Part shown: piece after piece, positions 51,519 to 60,428 of the stretch
How positions within the stretch are numbered: position 1 is the first letter of the stretch
How the letters are laid out: each line of letters starts with the position of its first letter
Source: Candidatus Sumerlaeia bacterium
Lineage (GTDB): Bacteria; Sumerlaeota; Sumerlaeia; JADFCW01
NCBI GenBank assembly: GCA_026415575.1
Contig: JAOAGV010000003.1
Location: forward strand, 22,421 to 86,420
Direction of reading: 5' to 3'
DNA: 64,000 bases
Translations under genes and position numbers: made by a program
The notes under the pieces: generated by a model
What the model saw: the letters and a program-made list of their open reading frames with translations, nothing else
Told to the model about the DNA's origin: nothing
Databases searched by the model: none

Positions 51519-52859
51519 ATGACCCCGCAAGCGATGATCAGCGTTGCCGGAATTCGCGGAATCGTCGGCGAAACCCTGCAAGCTGAGGATTTCGTCCGTT
51601 ATGCGTTGGCGTTTGGGACGCTGCTCAAAGGCGGCAAGGTGGTCGTCGGGCGCGACACGCGGCCGTCGGGCGAAATGGTGCGCAATCTGGTCTGCGGCGC
51701 GCTTCTGGCCACCGGCTGCTGCGTCGAAGACCTTGGCATTGTCCCGACGCCGACCATCGGGATTATGGTCCGCGCGCGCAAGGCGCGCGGAGGGGTGGCC
51801 ATCACGGCCAGCCATAATCCGGTCGAGTGGAATGCGCTGAAGTTCTTCCGTGCCGACGGCACGCTTCAGGAAAAAGCCGATCAGGAGAAGTTGTTTGCAA
51901 TCCATCGCGAGGGGCGATTTCGCCGCGCGACCCTGCGCAAACCTGCACGCGTGTTCGAGTGCAGCGACGGTCCGGCGGTACATATCGCACGAGTGGTCCG
52001 CAATGTGAATGCCGCTGCAATCCGCCGCCGGCGATTCCGGGTTGTCCTCGATTGCTGCAACGGCGCAGGGGCGGCGGTCCTGCCGGCACTGCTGGTGCAG
52101 CTTGGCTGCGAGGTCGTTACACTCTTCGACCGCATGGACCGGCCGTTCGAGCGCAACGCCGAGCCTTTGCCCGAAAACTTGACCACCCTGTGCAGGCGCG
52201 TCCGCCGCGAAAACGCCGACATGGGTTTCGCCGTGGACCCCGATGCCGACCGTCTGGCCATTGTGGATGAAACGGGAGCCCCTCTTGGCGAGGAACGGAC
52301 CGTCACTCTGGCGGCGTATCATCTGCTGGCGCGCAGACGGTCGCCCGTGGTGGTCAACCTCAGCACCACGCGTGCGATGGATGATGTCGCGCGGCTGCGC
52401 AGCGTCGAGGTCATCCGCACGCCCGTCGGCGAGGCCCACGTTGTGGCCGGTATGCGGCGCCATCGGGCGCAGATCGGCGGCGAGGGCAACGGCGGGGTGA
52501 TTTGGCCAAAGGTGGCGATGGGGCGCGATGCTGCCGCCGGCATCGGGCTGATTTTGGAGGCCCTCGCAACCCGCGGCGAACCGGTCAGCCGGTTCAATCG
52601 CCGGATACCCGACTATGTCATGCGGAAGATGAAAGTGCCGCTGGAGCGCGACAGAGTGCAGTCCGTCTTTGCGCGTCTGGAGGAGGCGATGGGCAGGGCC
52701 GCGCAGGTATGGAAGACAGACGGCTTGCGGATGGATTTTCCAGACGGATGGTTTCACCTTCGGCCTTCGGGCACGGAGCCGATTGTGCGTCTGTTTGTCG
52801 AAGCGCGCACGTGCGAGGACGCGGAAAAGCTGACCGCCGAGATTTTGCAGCTGCTTTGA
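51519..52859 (+). CDS. Phosphohexomutase (phosphoglucosamine/phosphomannomutase family)
   Basis: A 446-residue alpha-D-phosphohexomutase. The ATG at 51519 has AAGGAG at the right distance; an earlier ATG at 51504 overlaps the rpoN stop. The phosphoserine loop is VAITASHNPVEWNALKFF (Ser98), the metal loop AVDPDADRLAIVD, the sugar-binding loop GGEGNGG and the C-terminal phosphate loop RPSGTEPIVRLFVEA. GEGNGG is seen in some GlmM-like and archaeal-type mutases and does not by itself fix the sugar. Likely supplies glucosamine-1-P or hexose-1-P for cell wall or glycans. In an operon with rpoN and era. Confidence 0.92.
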   Translation: MTPQAMISVAGIRGIVGETLQAEDFVRYALAFGTLLKGGKVVVGRDTRPSGEMVRNLVCGALLATGCCVEDLGIVPTPTIGIMVRARKARGGVAITASHNPVEWNALKFFRADGTLQEKADQEKLFAIHREGRFRRATLRKPARVFECSDGPAVHIARVVRNVNAAAIRRRRFRVVLDCCNGAGAAVLPALLVQLGCEVVTLFDRMDRPFERNAEPLPENLTTLCRRVRRENADMGFAVDPDADRLAIVDETGAPLGEERTVTLAAYHLLARRRSPVVVNLSTTRAMDDVARLRSVEVIRTPVGEAHVVAGMRRHRAQIGGEGNGGVIWPKVAMGRDAAAGIGLILEALATRGEPVSRFNRRIPDYVMRKMKVPLERDRVQSVFARLEEAMGRAAQVWKTDGLRMDFPDGWFHLRPSGTEPIVRLFVEARTCEDAEKLTAEILQLL

Positions 52860-52884
52860 TTTTGCGTTTTCGGTTTTGGATTCA
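52857..52884. repeat. 7-bp tandem repeat upstream of era
   Basis: TGATTTT, GCGTTTT, CGGTTTT, GGATTCA: reverse orientation of the AATCCAA family. It starts in the mutase stop codon and ends two bases before the era ATG (52887), leaving no Shine-Dalgarno-like sequence. Confidence 0.75.
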
Positions 52885-52886
52885 GT

Positions 52887-53834
52887 ATGACGTTCGAGGA
52901 AAGCAAACCGGCTGTCGGAAACTCGGAACAGAGGAACGAATTTCGCGCGGGATTTGTGGCCATTGCCGGCAAACCCAACGTCGGCAAGTCCACATTGATG
53001 AACGCGCTAATCGGCGCGAAAGTTTCGGCTGTGTCGCGCCGCCCGCAAACCACGCGCGAGCAGATCAAGGGCATCCTGACGCGCGACAACGGACAGATCG
53101 TGTTCGTGGACATGCCCGGGCTGATTCAGCCGCGCGACCGCTTCAACGAGTGCCTCATGGAGCAGGCCGTTGAGGCGCTGCGCGACGTGGACCTGCTCTA
53201 TCATCTGGTCGAGGCCGACGACCCGGCGCCGCTGAGCCCCGAAGTGGCCGAATCTCTGGCGCGCGTCAAGTGCCCGCGTTTCCTTGTTGTCAACAAGATT
53301 GACCGCCTCGACAGGAATGCTCCGCGGGAAACTCCGGCCCTCTCGCAGATTGTCGCACACTACGATGAAACATTCTGGATCAGCGCCCTGACCGGACAGG
53401 GCCTGCCGCAGCTGCTCGAACGCACAATGGCCCGCCTGCCGGTTCATCCACCCTATTATGAGGGGGATGAGCTGACGGACCGGGATGCGCGATTTTTGGC
53501 TGCCGAGATTGTCCGCGAGAAACTGTTCGAGCTCACCGGTCAGGAAGTTCCCTACTCCATTGCAACCGAATGCGAGGAGTTCAAGGAACGGGCCGAACAA
53601 AAACACTACATCCGCGTGAGGATTTACGTCGAGCGCGAGTCGCAAAAAAAGCTGGTCATCGGTGCCGACGGGCGGGTTCTCAAAAAGGTTGGCGAACTGG
53701 CCCGCAAGGACATCGAGGCGCTCCTCGGCCATCCCGTTTATCTTGAACTGTGGGTCAAGGTTCTCAAGAACTGGCGCAAGAACGAAGCCGATCTTCGACG
53801 GCTCGGTTACAAGATTTCGCACTCGAAGAGGTGA
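52887..53834 (+). CDS. era: GTPase Era
   Basis: A 315-residue essential GTPase that helps assemble the 30S ribosomal subunit and binds 16S rRNA with its KH domain. G1 is GKPNVGKST (28-36), followed by SRRPQTTREQIKGI (switch I, G2), DMPG (75-78, G3) and NKID (G4); the KH domain is at about 205-300 with YSIATECEEF, IRVRIYVERESQKKLVIG and ADGRVLKKVG. The C-terminus NEADLRRLGY is standard for Era. The gene sits in an operon-like series from rpoN to the NAD(P)HX repair enzyme. Confidence 0.97.
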   Translation: MTFEESKPAVGNSEQRNEFRAGFVAIAGKPNVGKSTLMNALIGAKVSAVSRRPQTTREQIKGILTRDNGQIVFVDMPGLIQPRDRFNECLMEQAVEALRDVDLLYHLVEADDPAPLSPEVAESLARVKCPRFLVVNKIDRLDRNAPRETPALSQIVAHYDETFWISALTGQGLPQLLERTMARLPVHPPYYEGDELTDRDARFLAAEIVREKLFELTGQEVPYSIATECEEFKERAEQKHYIRVRIYVERESQKKLVIGADGRVLKKVGELARKDIEALLGHPVYLELWVKVLKNWRKNEADLRRLGYKISHSKR

Positions 53835-53843
53835 ACGGTTGCC

Positions 53844-55376
53844 ATGAAAATTGTGACTGCCGAACAAATGCGCCGCATTGACCGCATCACCATTGAGGAG
53901 CGGGGCATTCCCGGCGTCCAGCTCATGGAAAAAGCCGGCCAGGCTGTGGCCGATGCCGTATGCGAACGCTTCAGTCCCGACAGTGTGGCGGTCGTGACAG
54001 GCAAAGGCAACAACGCCGGCGACGGATTTGTGGTGGCGCGCATTCTTCACCAGCGGCGGATTCACGTGGTCGTCTTTCTTATGGCCGACCCGGAAGAACT
54101 TCGCGGCGATGCCAAAACGATGTTCGAGGCCCTTCCCGCCACCGTCCCACGCGTCCGGATCGAGGATGTCCGGCGATTGGCCGACGCCCTCCCGCGCTTC
54201 GATTTGATTGTGGACGCCATTCTCGGCACAGGCATTCAGGGCCCGGTCAAAGGACTTTTCGGCGAGGCCATCGAGGCGATCAACGCAACGGGGCTGCCTG
54301 TTGTATCCGTGGATATTCCATCGGGGCTGATTGCCGAAGGCGGGCCAATCTTGGGCCCGGTCATTCGCGCCGCTCATACGGTTACCATGGGGCTGCCGAA
54401 GCTGGGCATGCTCGTTCAGCCGGGCATCGCCTATACCGGCACAGTCAGCGTGGCGGATTTGGATTTTCCCGCGGATTTGCTCAATGACCCCAATATTCAT
54501 CTGAACCATCTGACCGGGAAAATGATCGCCGGTCTTTTGCCGCCGCGGCCGGCCGACGGCCACAAGGGCACGTTTGGCAGCGTGCTGATCATCGGGGGTT
54601 CGCCGGGAATGACCGGCGCGCCGGTTATGGCAGCGCGGGCGGCCATGCGTTCGGGCGTCGGGCTGGTTTTTTGCGCGGTTACCGAAGCGCTTCAAGGACA
54701 GATTGCCGCCCGCCTGCTCGAGGAACTGACGCTCGAAACTCCTTCGTCGGACAAAAGCCGCTTTGATCTTTCGTCGCTGCCGTCCCTGCTCGGTCACATC
54801 TCCCGAATGGAGGCCGTTGCTTTGGGGCCGGGCATTGGTCGCGCCGAGCCGACGGAGATGTTTGTGCGGCGGGCCGTCGAGACCATCCCCGTGCCGCTCG
54901 TAGTGGACGCCGATGCGCTGAATGCGCTGGCGGGCCATCTTGAAGCAGTTCGCCAGCGCAAGGCCGCCACCGTTCTGACCCCGCATCCCGGCGAAATGTC
55001 GCGGTTGACAGGGCAGCCGGTTGCTGAAATTCAGGGCGACCGCATTGGTGCGGCGCGCGCTCTGGCGGCCGATGTGCGGGCCGTGGTGGTTCTCAAAGGC
55101 GCGCAAACCGTGATTGCCGATCCCGACGGGGAAGTGTTCATCAACCCGACGGGCAATACCGGACTGGCCAAAGGCGGCAGCGGCGATGTGCTCACCGGGC
55201 TGATCGCGGGGCTTCTGGCGCAAAGCGGAAATGCGCTTTCGGCCGCGCTGTGCGGAGTGTTCCTGCATGGTCTGGCCGCCGATCTGTGCGCCGAGACCAT
55301 CCCGCCCCGCACCATGATCGCCTCGGACGTGATCGCGAACATCCCGGCAGCTTTCTCATCTCTTGCCAAAATGTAA
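53844..55376 (+). CDS. nnr: Bifunctional NAD(P)HX epimerase/ADP-dependent dehydratase
   Basis: A 510-residue repair enzyme that restores hydrated NAD(P)H. The N-terminal YjeF_N epimerase domain is at about 1-215 (VTGKGNNAGDGFVVARIL, DAILGTGIQG, VDIPSGL); the C-terminal dehydratase is at about 225-505 with GTFGSVLIIGGSPGMTGAP, LTPHPGEMSRLTG and the ATP/ADP loop NTGLAKGGSGDVLTGLIAG. Both active parts look intact. It lies ten bases after era. Confidence 0.95.
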   Translation: MKIVTAEQMRRIDRITIEERGIPGVQLMEKAGQAVADAVCERFSPDSVAVVTGKGNNAGDGFVVARILHQRRIHVVVFLMADPEELRGDAKTMFEALPATVPRVRIEDVRRLADALPRFDLIVDAILGTGIQGPVKGLFGEAIEAINATGLPVVSVDIPSGLIAEGGPILGPVIRAAHTVTMGLPKLGMLVQPGIAYTGTVSVADLDFPADLLNDPNIHLNHLTGKMIAGLLPPRPADGHKGTFGSVLIIGGSPGMTGAPVMAARAAMRSGVGLVFCAVTEALQGQIAARLLEELTLETPSSDKSRFDLSSLPSLLGHISRMEAVALGPGIGRAEPTEMFVRRAVETIPVPLVVDADALNALAGHLEAVRQRKAATVLTPHPGEMSRLTGQPVAEIQGDRIGAARALAADVRAVVVLKGAQTVIADPDGEVFINPTGNTGLAKGGSGDVLTGLIAGLLAQSGNALSAALCGVFLHGLAADLCAETIPPRTMIASDVIANIPAAFSSLAKM

Positions 55377-55523
55377 GATGCACCAACCCGCATTGGCGGC
55401 GTTCTTCTCCCGCGCGGATGTGTCGAAACAGGCGCCCCTTTGGACCGGCTGACCCCGGACGACCGCTTGCGCGTTTGCAACCGAAGTTGTTGGAAGAAAT
55501 GCGGGCCGGCGCGTGAACTTTTC

Positions 55524-55552
55524 TTGCAATCCGCCGACCGCTCGCTTATATC
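55524..55552 (+). promoter_or_regulatory. Candidate promoter for pilT (first copy)
   Basis: TTGCAA (55524-55529), a 17-base spacer and TATATC (55547-55552), each 4 of 6 to sigma-70 consensus, 68 bases before the pilT ATG. The 243-base gap before pilT holds no gene. Confidence 0.35.
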
Positions 55553-55619
55553 GCAACTGTCGTGCGGTCGGGCACTCCCTGCCCTTCCGCGGCAAAATCC
55601 CGCCCCGCAGGGGGAGCGT

Positions 55620-56690
55620 ATGAGCGTTCAGAAACTGGTCGAGCGCGCCGTCGAGCAAAACGCCTCGGATCTGCACTTGCGAGCCGGCGAGGTGCCCCGT
55701 CTTCGCATAGACGGCGAACTGGCCGCCGTCGAACATGCCCAAGTCTCCGAAACCGACATGCGCGATTTCCTTTACGCAATGTTGACCAAGGAGCAGATCG
55801 AAAAGTTTGAACGAACGCACGAGCTGGACTACAGCTTCACGGTGGAGGATCTCTGCCGGCTGCGCATCAATCTGTTTGTGCAACGCGGGCAATTCTGCGC
55901 CTCGCTCCGCGTCATCCCCAACCACATCCCTTCGATGGAGGAAATCTATCTGCCGCCGGCCTGCTACGAGTTTGTCAAATGCCACAAGGGCTTGGTGTTG
56001 GTGACCGGCCCGACCGGCAGCGGCAAGTCCACCAGCTTGGCGGCCATGCTCGATCACATCAACGCCACGCGCCACTGCCACATTCTGACGATCGAGGACC
56101 CGATCGAGTTTGTCTATACGAACAAACTGGCGACGGTCAGCCAGCGCGAAGTCTCCCAAGACACCGGCAGCTTCGCCGCCGCCCTGCGTCATTCGTTTCG
56201 CCAAGACCCCGACGTGGTGATGATCGGCGAAATGCGCGACCTCGAAACCATGCAGGCAGCAATCACACTGGCCGAAACCGGCCACCTGACGTTTTCGACC
56301 CTTCACACGGGCGAGGCCTCGCAGACCATCCACCGCATCATTGACTCGTTCCCGCCCCACCAGCAAACGCAAGTGCGGATGCAGCTGGCGATGTCGCTCG
56401 AAGGGATTATTTCGCAAACGCTGGTGCCGTTGCGCGGACAGAAAGGGCGGATTGCGGCGCGAGAAGTGCTGGTCTGCACGCGCGGCGTCAAAAACCTCAT
56501 CCGCGAAGGCAAAATCCCCCAAATTGCCTCGGCGATGCAGACCGGCGCCGAGGAAGGCATGATCACCATGGATGCCGCCCTGACGGACTACGTGCAGAAG
56601 GGCCTGATCACCTACGACGTGGCGCTGGCGGCCTCATTCGACAAGCGGGCGTTTGCCGAGCGCTTCGGCCGGCGCGGCGGCTCGGTCTGA
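55620..56690 (+). CDS. pilT: Type IV pilus retraction ATPase PilT, first copy
   Basis: A 356-residue hexameric ATPase that drives pilus retraction at the inner membrane. AGGGGGAG precedes the ATG. Walker A is GPTGSGKST (130-138), the Asp box is TIEDPIEF, Walker B GEMRDLETM, the His box TGHLTFSTLHTGEASQTIHR. The PilT C-terminal retraction motif is kept as GVKNLIREGKIPQI (A-I-R-N-L-I-R-E in model PilT). Its last 57 bases overlap, tail to tail, with the HAD gene on the other strand. It works with the prepilin at 26389 or others. Confidence 0.94.
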   Translation: MSVQKLVERAVEQNASDLHLRAGEVPRLRIDGELAAVEHAQVSETDMRDFLYAMLTKEQIEKFERTHELDYSFTVEDLCRLRINLFVQRGQFCASLRVIPNHIPSMEEIYLPPACYEFVKCHKGLVLVTGPTGSGKSTSLAAMLDHINATRHCHILTIEDPIEFVYTNKLATVSQREVSQDTGSFAAALRHSFRQDPDVVMIGEMRDLETMQAAITLAETGHLTFSTLHTGEASQTIHRIIDSFPPHQQTQVRMQLAMSLEGIISQTLVPLRGQKGRIAAREVLVCTRGVKNLIREGKIPQIASAMQTGAEEGMITMDAALTDYVQKGLITYDVALAASFDKRAFAERFGRRGGSV

Positions 56691-57401
56691 CGCCCCGCCG
56701 GCTCCTTCGTGCACCGCCCGCAGCTGCTTGTGCAGCACTTCCAGCGTTTCGACCACCCACGGGGCGTTCCATCGCGCAAAATCCTCGCGCGTAGCCTGTC
56801 CGGTCAGCACGCCGCAGAAGGCGACGCCGGCGTTGCGCGCCAGCTCGAGATCGGGCAGGCTGTCGCCGACCACGAGAACGCTGTCGCGCTTGACGCCGAA
56901 CAGATTGATGACGTGATCGAGCAGGGCGGGGTCGGGTTTGCGGGGAAATTCGGACGACTCGCCTCGAATGAAATCCACGCGCGCGGCCAGCCCCAGTGCG
57001 GCGCAAATCCGCTGGGTCAGCGCGTCCACCTTGTTGCTCCAGATCGCCGTTCGGATGTTGGCCTGTTGCAACCATTCGAGCAGTTCAACCACGCCCGGAT
57101 AGAGGCGGGTATGATCCGTCGGATGGCGTTCATAGTATTCGCGCCAGAAAACCACGGCGGCATCAGCGAAGGCCGCGCGGTCGGGTCCGAGGGCACGGGC
57201 CATCAGTTCCCGCACGCCGCGGCCGACAAACTGCTTGATGGTTTCGGCGGGCAGCGTCGGACAACCGAACGCCATCAGGGCATGATTGGTCGCCTCGGCG
57301 ATGTCCTTAAATGGATCGGCCAGCGTGCCGTCCAAATCAAAGGCCACCAGCCGGACGCTGCGCGGCATTGTCGGAGTATGTGGACTGTTGTTTGTTGTCA
57401 T
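56634..57401 (-). CDS. HAD phosphatase, phosphoglycolate phosphatase-like
   Basis: A 255-residue HAD hydrolase. GAGGT lies before the ATG at 57401. Motif I is VAFDLDGTLAD, motif II WSNK, motifs III and IV FPRKPDPALLDH and VVGDSLPDLELARNAG, with a helical cap between 20 and 90 (GRGVRELMARALG). This fits Gph/PpaX-type phosphatases, but substrates in this family vary. The 3' end overlaps pilT by 57 bases in antiparallel sense. Confidence 0.88.
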   Translation of the reverse strand: MTTNNSPHTPTMPRSVRLVAFDLDGTLADPFKDIAEATNHALMAFGCPTLPAETIKQFVGRGVRELMARALGPDRAAFADAAVVFWREYYERHPTDHTRLYPGVVELLEWLQQANIRTAIWSNKVDALTQRICAALGLAARVDFIRGESSEFPRKPDPALLDHVINLFGVKRDSVLVVGDSLPDLELARNAGVAFCGVLTGQATREDFARWNAPWVVETLEVLHKQLRAVHEGAGGASDRAAAPAEALGKRPLVE

Positions 57402-57563
57402 TCAACACCTCAACCTCGCACCCGTTTCACGCGTCAGACAGGCAAACCTGCCGCGTGCAAAAAAACAAGCCGCCAAACGAATGATGTTTTTATGCAGGCG
57501 AAATCAAGGGAATTCTCCCTCGGGCCATGTCTTGACATGCGCAACGCAATGTAGTGTCCTGCT

Positions 57564-57600
57564 CTCGATTTTGACGGGCGGAATCGAGCAAACTTTTTTC
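57564..57600 (+). promoter_or_regulatory. Hairpin in the leader of the PEP/pyruvate-binding protein gene
   Basis: CTCGATT (57564-57570) and AATCGAG (57582-57588) form a 7-bp stem with an 11-base loop, followed by CAAACTTTTTTC; this could be an attenuator or operator 34 bases before the ATG at 57622. A TTGACA at 57533 further up lacks a good -10. Confidence 0.3.
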
Positions 57601-57621
57601 GCTCTCACGAACAGGTGAAAA

Positions 57622-60258
57622 ATGAACCATTCGCATCAACAGTCAAAAACGGTACAAAGCGGTATTCCCGCTTTCGACGAAGTGGTGCAGAACCTCCGGC
57701 TCGGCGACAACGTCGTCTGGCAGGTGGACCAGTTGCAGGATTATGTGTATTTTGCCGGGCCGTTTGCGCGGCAAGCCATCCGCGACGGCCGCCCGTGCGT
57801 GTATCTGCGTTTTGCGCCGCACCCACCGGTGCTTCAGCCGCAGCCGGGACTCGACCTCATCGAGCTCAATCCAGCCGAGGGGTTCGATCCCTTCAGCGCC
57901 GCCGTGCATAAGATCATCCGCGACCGCGGCCGCGGCGTCTGCTATGTCTTCGACAACCTCTCGTCGCTGGTCGAGGAGTGGGCGACCGACGAATTGCTGG
58001 CCAACTTCTTCCAAGTTACCTGTCCATTTCTGTTCGAGCTCGATACGGTGACTTACTTTGCGCTGACGCGCGGCCAGCACAATCCCGCCGCCGTGGCCCG
58101 CATTCGCGACACCACGCAAATCCTCATTGATGCCTATCATGTGAACGAAAAGTTCTACATCCACCCGATCAAAGTCTGGGACCGCTACTCCCCGCAGATG
58201 TTTCTGCCCCATGTCGTGTCGGACGACCGGTTCACGCCCGTTCTGCAAAGCGGCGACGCCAGCGCGGTGGCCGCCAGTGCACGGCGCCAACCTTTGCGCA
58301 CGGACGCCCGCTCGATCGCCCCGTGGGACAGTGTCTATCGCCGCCTGATGCAATACCACGAATCGGGGGCCGACCTCGCCGAGCCGACGCCTGAACTCAC
58401 CGCGCTGCGTCAGGAATTTTCCCGCATGCTTCTGGGCAACCATCCGGAGTTCAACCGGATTGCCGACACTTACTTCACAATTGGGGACTTGTTCCATATC
58501 CGCAGCCGGCTGATCGGTTCGGGACGGATCGGCGGCAAGGCGGCCGGCATGCTGCTGGCGCGGCGAATCCTGCTGTCCGAGCCGGGCCGCGTGGACTTTT
58601 CCCAAATCCTCGAAGAGCACGACTCGTTCTTCATCGGCTCGGATGTGTTCTTCACGTTTTTGGTCAACAACGATCTGTTCCGGCTGCGGCTGCAGCTGTC
58701 GCGGAATTCCCAGATTACACACGAGGAATTCGAGGAGGTCGAACGGCGGTTCCTCGCCGGCGACTTCCCCCGCGACATTCTCGACCAGTTCCGCGAGATG
58801 CTTGACCACTTCGGCCAGGCGCCGATCATCGTGCGCTCGTCCAGCCTGCTCGAAGACAGCTTCGGCAACGCATTTGCCGGCAAGTATCGCAGCGAGTATT
58901 GCGCCAATCAGGGCAGCCCCGACCGGCGCCTCGAAGCGTTTCTACACGCCGTCAAACTCGTCTATGCCAGCGCGCTCAATCCCGATGCCCTGAGCTACCG
59001 GCGGCGGCGCGGTCTGGGCGACAGCGATGAGCAGATGGCGATTCTCGTGCAGCGGGTTTCGGGCACGCGCCACGGCCGCTATTTCTTTCCCCCGCTGGCC
59101 GGCGTGGCCTTCTCGCGCAATCTCTATGTCTGGACCAACCGCATTGATCCGAAGAAGGGCATCATCCGGCTGGTATTCGGACTGGGCACGCGGGCGGTCA
59201 ACCGCGTCGGCGGCGATTACCCGCGCATGATCGCCGTGAGTAATCCGCAGCTGCGGCCCGAAGTCGGCATGCGGATCGCCAAATACTCGCAGCGCGAGGT
59301 GGATGTGCTCGACCTCGAAGCCGACACGTTTGCCACGCGCACCTTCGCCGAGGTGGTCGGCGACGGCGATTATCCCAACCTCGCCCTGTTTGTCTCCCAG
59401 ATGAAGGACGGCTACTTGCAGGATCCCTTCACCCCGCGAGTCTCCGGCCCGATCAGTCAATATGTCCTGACGTTCAACAATCTGATTGCGAAAACAAATT
59501 TCGTCGCCGTCATGGGCGAGATGTTGGAGAAGCTGGAGCGCGCCTATGGCTATCCGATTGATACGGAGTTCACGGCCTTTGCCAATGCCGATGGCACGGT
59601 GCGGGTCAATCTTTTGCAATGCCGGCCGATGTGGGTTCCGGGGGCGGCGGGGGCCGTGTCGGTGCCCGACGATATTCCGCGCGAGGCCGTTCTCTTCCGC
59701 GCCGACCACATCATCAACGGCGGGGCTGTCCGCAACATTCAGTATGTCATCTACATTGACCCGAAGACCTATGCGGGCATTCCGCAAGTGGATGTGAAGA
59801 AAACGCTGGGGCGATTGGTCGGGCGGCTGAATGAACACGCCCGTCTGGCGCGCGGGCGGTTCCTGCTCATGGGACCGGGACGCTGGGGCAGCAGCAACAT
59901 TGACCTCGGCGTCAACGTCAGCTACGCGGACATAGACAACACGGCGGTGCTGGTCGAGATGGCACGCGAGGAAGCCGGCCATGTTCCCGAAGTCTCCTAC
60001 GGCACCCATTTCTTCCAAGACCTCGTCGAGGGGCAGATCATCTATTTGCCGGTCTATCCCGACGACCCGCGCAGCCAGTTCAACCGCGCGTTTTTTGAGA
60101 GTGCGCCCAACCTTCTTGCCGAACTCCTGCCCGACGCCGCACCATTCGCTGATTACATTCATGTGATTGACGTGCCGGCGGTATCCGGCGGAAAGTTTGT
60201 GCATGTCCTCGCGGACCCGGAAACCCAGCGGGCGGTCTGTTTCCTCGAAGGGGCGTAA
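57622..60258 (+). CDS. RecA-like/PEP-synthase-like fusion protein (PEP/pyruvate-binding domain)
   Basis: An 878-residue cytoplasmic protein of unclear function. Residues about 10-210 resemble a KaiC/Rad55-type RecA-like domain (GIPAFDEVVQNLRLGDNVVW, YFALTRGQHN), but the Walker A glycines and lysine are missing where expected (VVWQVDQLQDYVYF). Residues about 290-680 contain the ATP-grasp-like PEP/pyruvate-binding domain of PEP synthase and PPDK: GRIGGKAAGMLLARR, PIIVRSSSLLEDSFGNAFAG and KYRSEYCAN. The rest is a conserved-looking tail (FLLMGPGRWGSSNIDLGVNV, YGTHFFQDLVEGQI). No PEP-utiliser His-swivel domain is visible, so it is not a complete PEP synthase; kinase or sensor roles are possible. 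Confidence 0.75.
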   Translation: MNHSHQQSKTVQSGIPAFDEVVQNLRLGDNVVWQVDQLQDYVYFAGPFARQAIRDGRPCVYLRFAPHPPVLQPQPGLDLIELNPAEGFDPFSAAVHKIIRDRGRGVCYVFDNLSSLVEEWATDELLANFFQVTCPFLFELDTVTYFALTRGQHNPAAVARIRDTTQILIDAYHVNEKFYIHPIKVWDRYSPQMFLPHVVSDDRFTPVLQSGDASAVAASARRQPLRTDARSIAPWDSVYRRLMQYHESGADLAEPTPELTALRQEFSRMLLGNHPEFNRIADTYFTIGDLFHIRSRLIGSGRIGGKAAGMLLARRILLSEPGRVDFSQILEEHDSFFIGSDVFFTFLVNNDLFRLRLQLSRNSQITHEEFEEVERRFLAGDFPRDILDQFREMLDHFGQAPIIVRSSSLLEDSFGNAFAGKYRSEYCANQGSPDRRLEAFLHAVKLVYASALNPDALSYRRRRGLGDSDEQMAILVQRVSGTRHGRYFFPPLAGVAFSRNLYVWTNRIDPKKGIIRLVFGLGTRAVNRVGGDYPRMIAVSNPQLRPEVGMRIAKYSQREVDVLDLEADTFATRTFAEVVGDGDYPNLALFVSQMKDGYLQDPFTPRVSGPISQYVLTFNNLIAKTNFVAVMGEMLEKLERAYGYPIDTEFTAFANADGTVRVNLLQCRPMWVPGAAGAVSVPDDIPREAVLFRADHIINGGAVRNIQYVIYIDPKTYAGIPQVDVKKTLGRLVGRLNEHARLARGRFLLMGPGRWGSSNIDLGVNVSYADIDNTAVLVEMAREEAGHVPEVSYGTHFFQDLVEGQIIYLPVYPDDPRSQFNRAFFESAPNLLAELLPDAAPFADYIHVIDVPAVSGGKFVHVLADPETQRAVCFLEGA

Positions 60259-60428
60259 CGGGGGTTTTTCCGCCCGCAGTCTTTCCCGATGTTTTGATGT
60301 CTGCATGGGGAGTTACAACCCCCGGATTTGCTCAGACTCAAACCGATCTTGCGAGATGCACTGCCAACAATCGGCGAAGTCCGCGAAATCTGCGGATGGC
60401 GCCGAAGCAATTTTTCAGCCGGGCAATC

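Noticed and set aside
53007..55268. Long antisense open frame (753 codons) opposite era and the NAD(P)HX repair gene
   Set aside because: High GC makes long open frames on the opposite strand; this one lies opposite two clear genes, and its Arg/His/Gln-rich translation has no family features.
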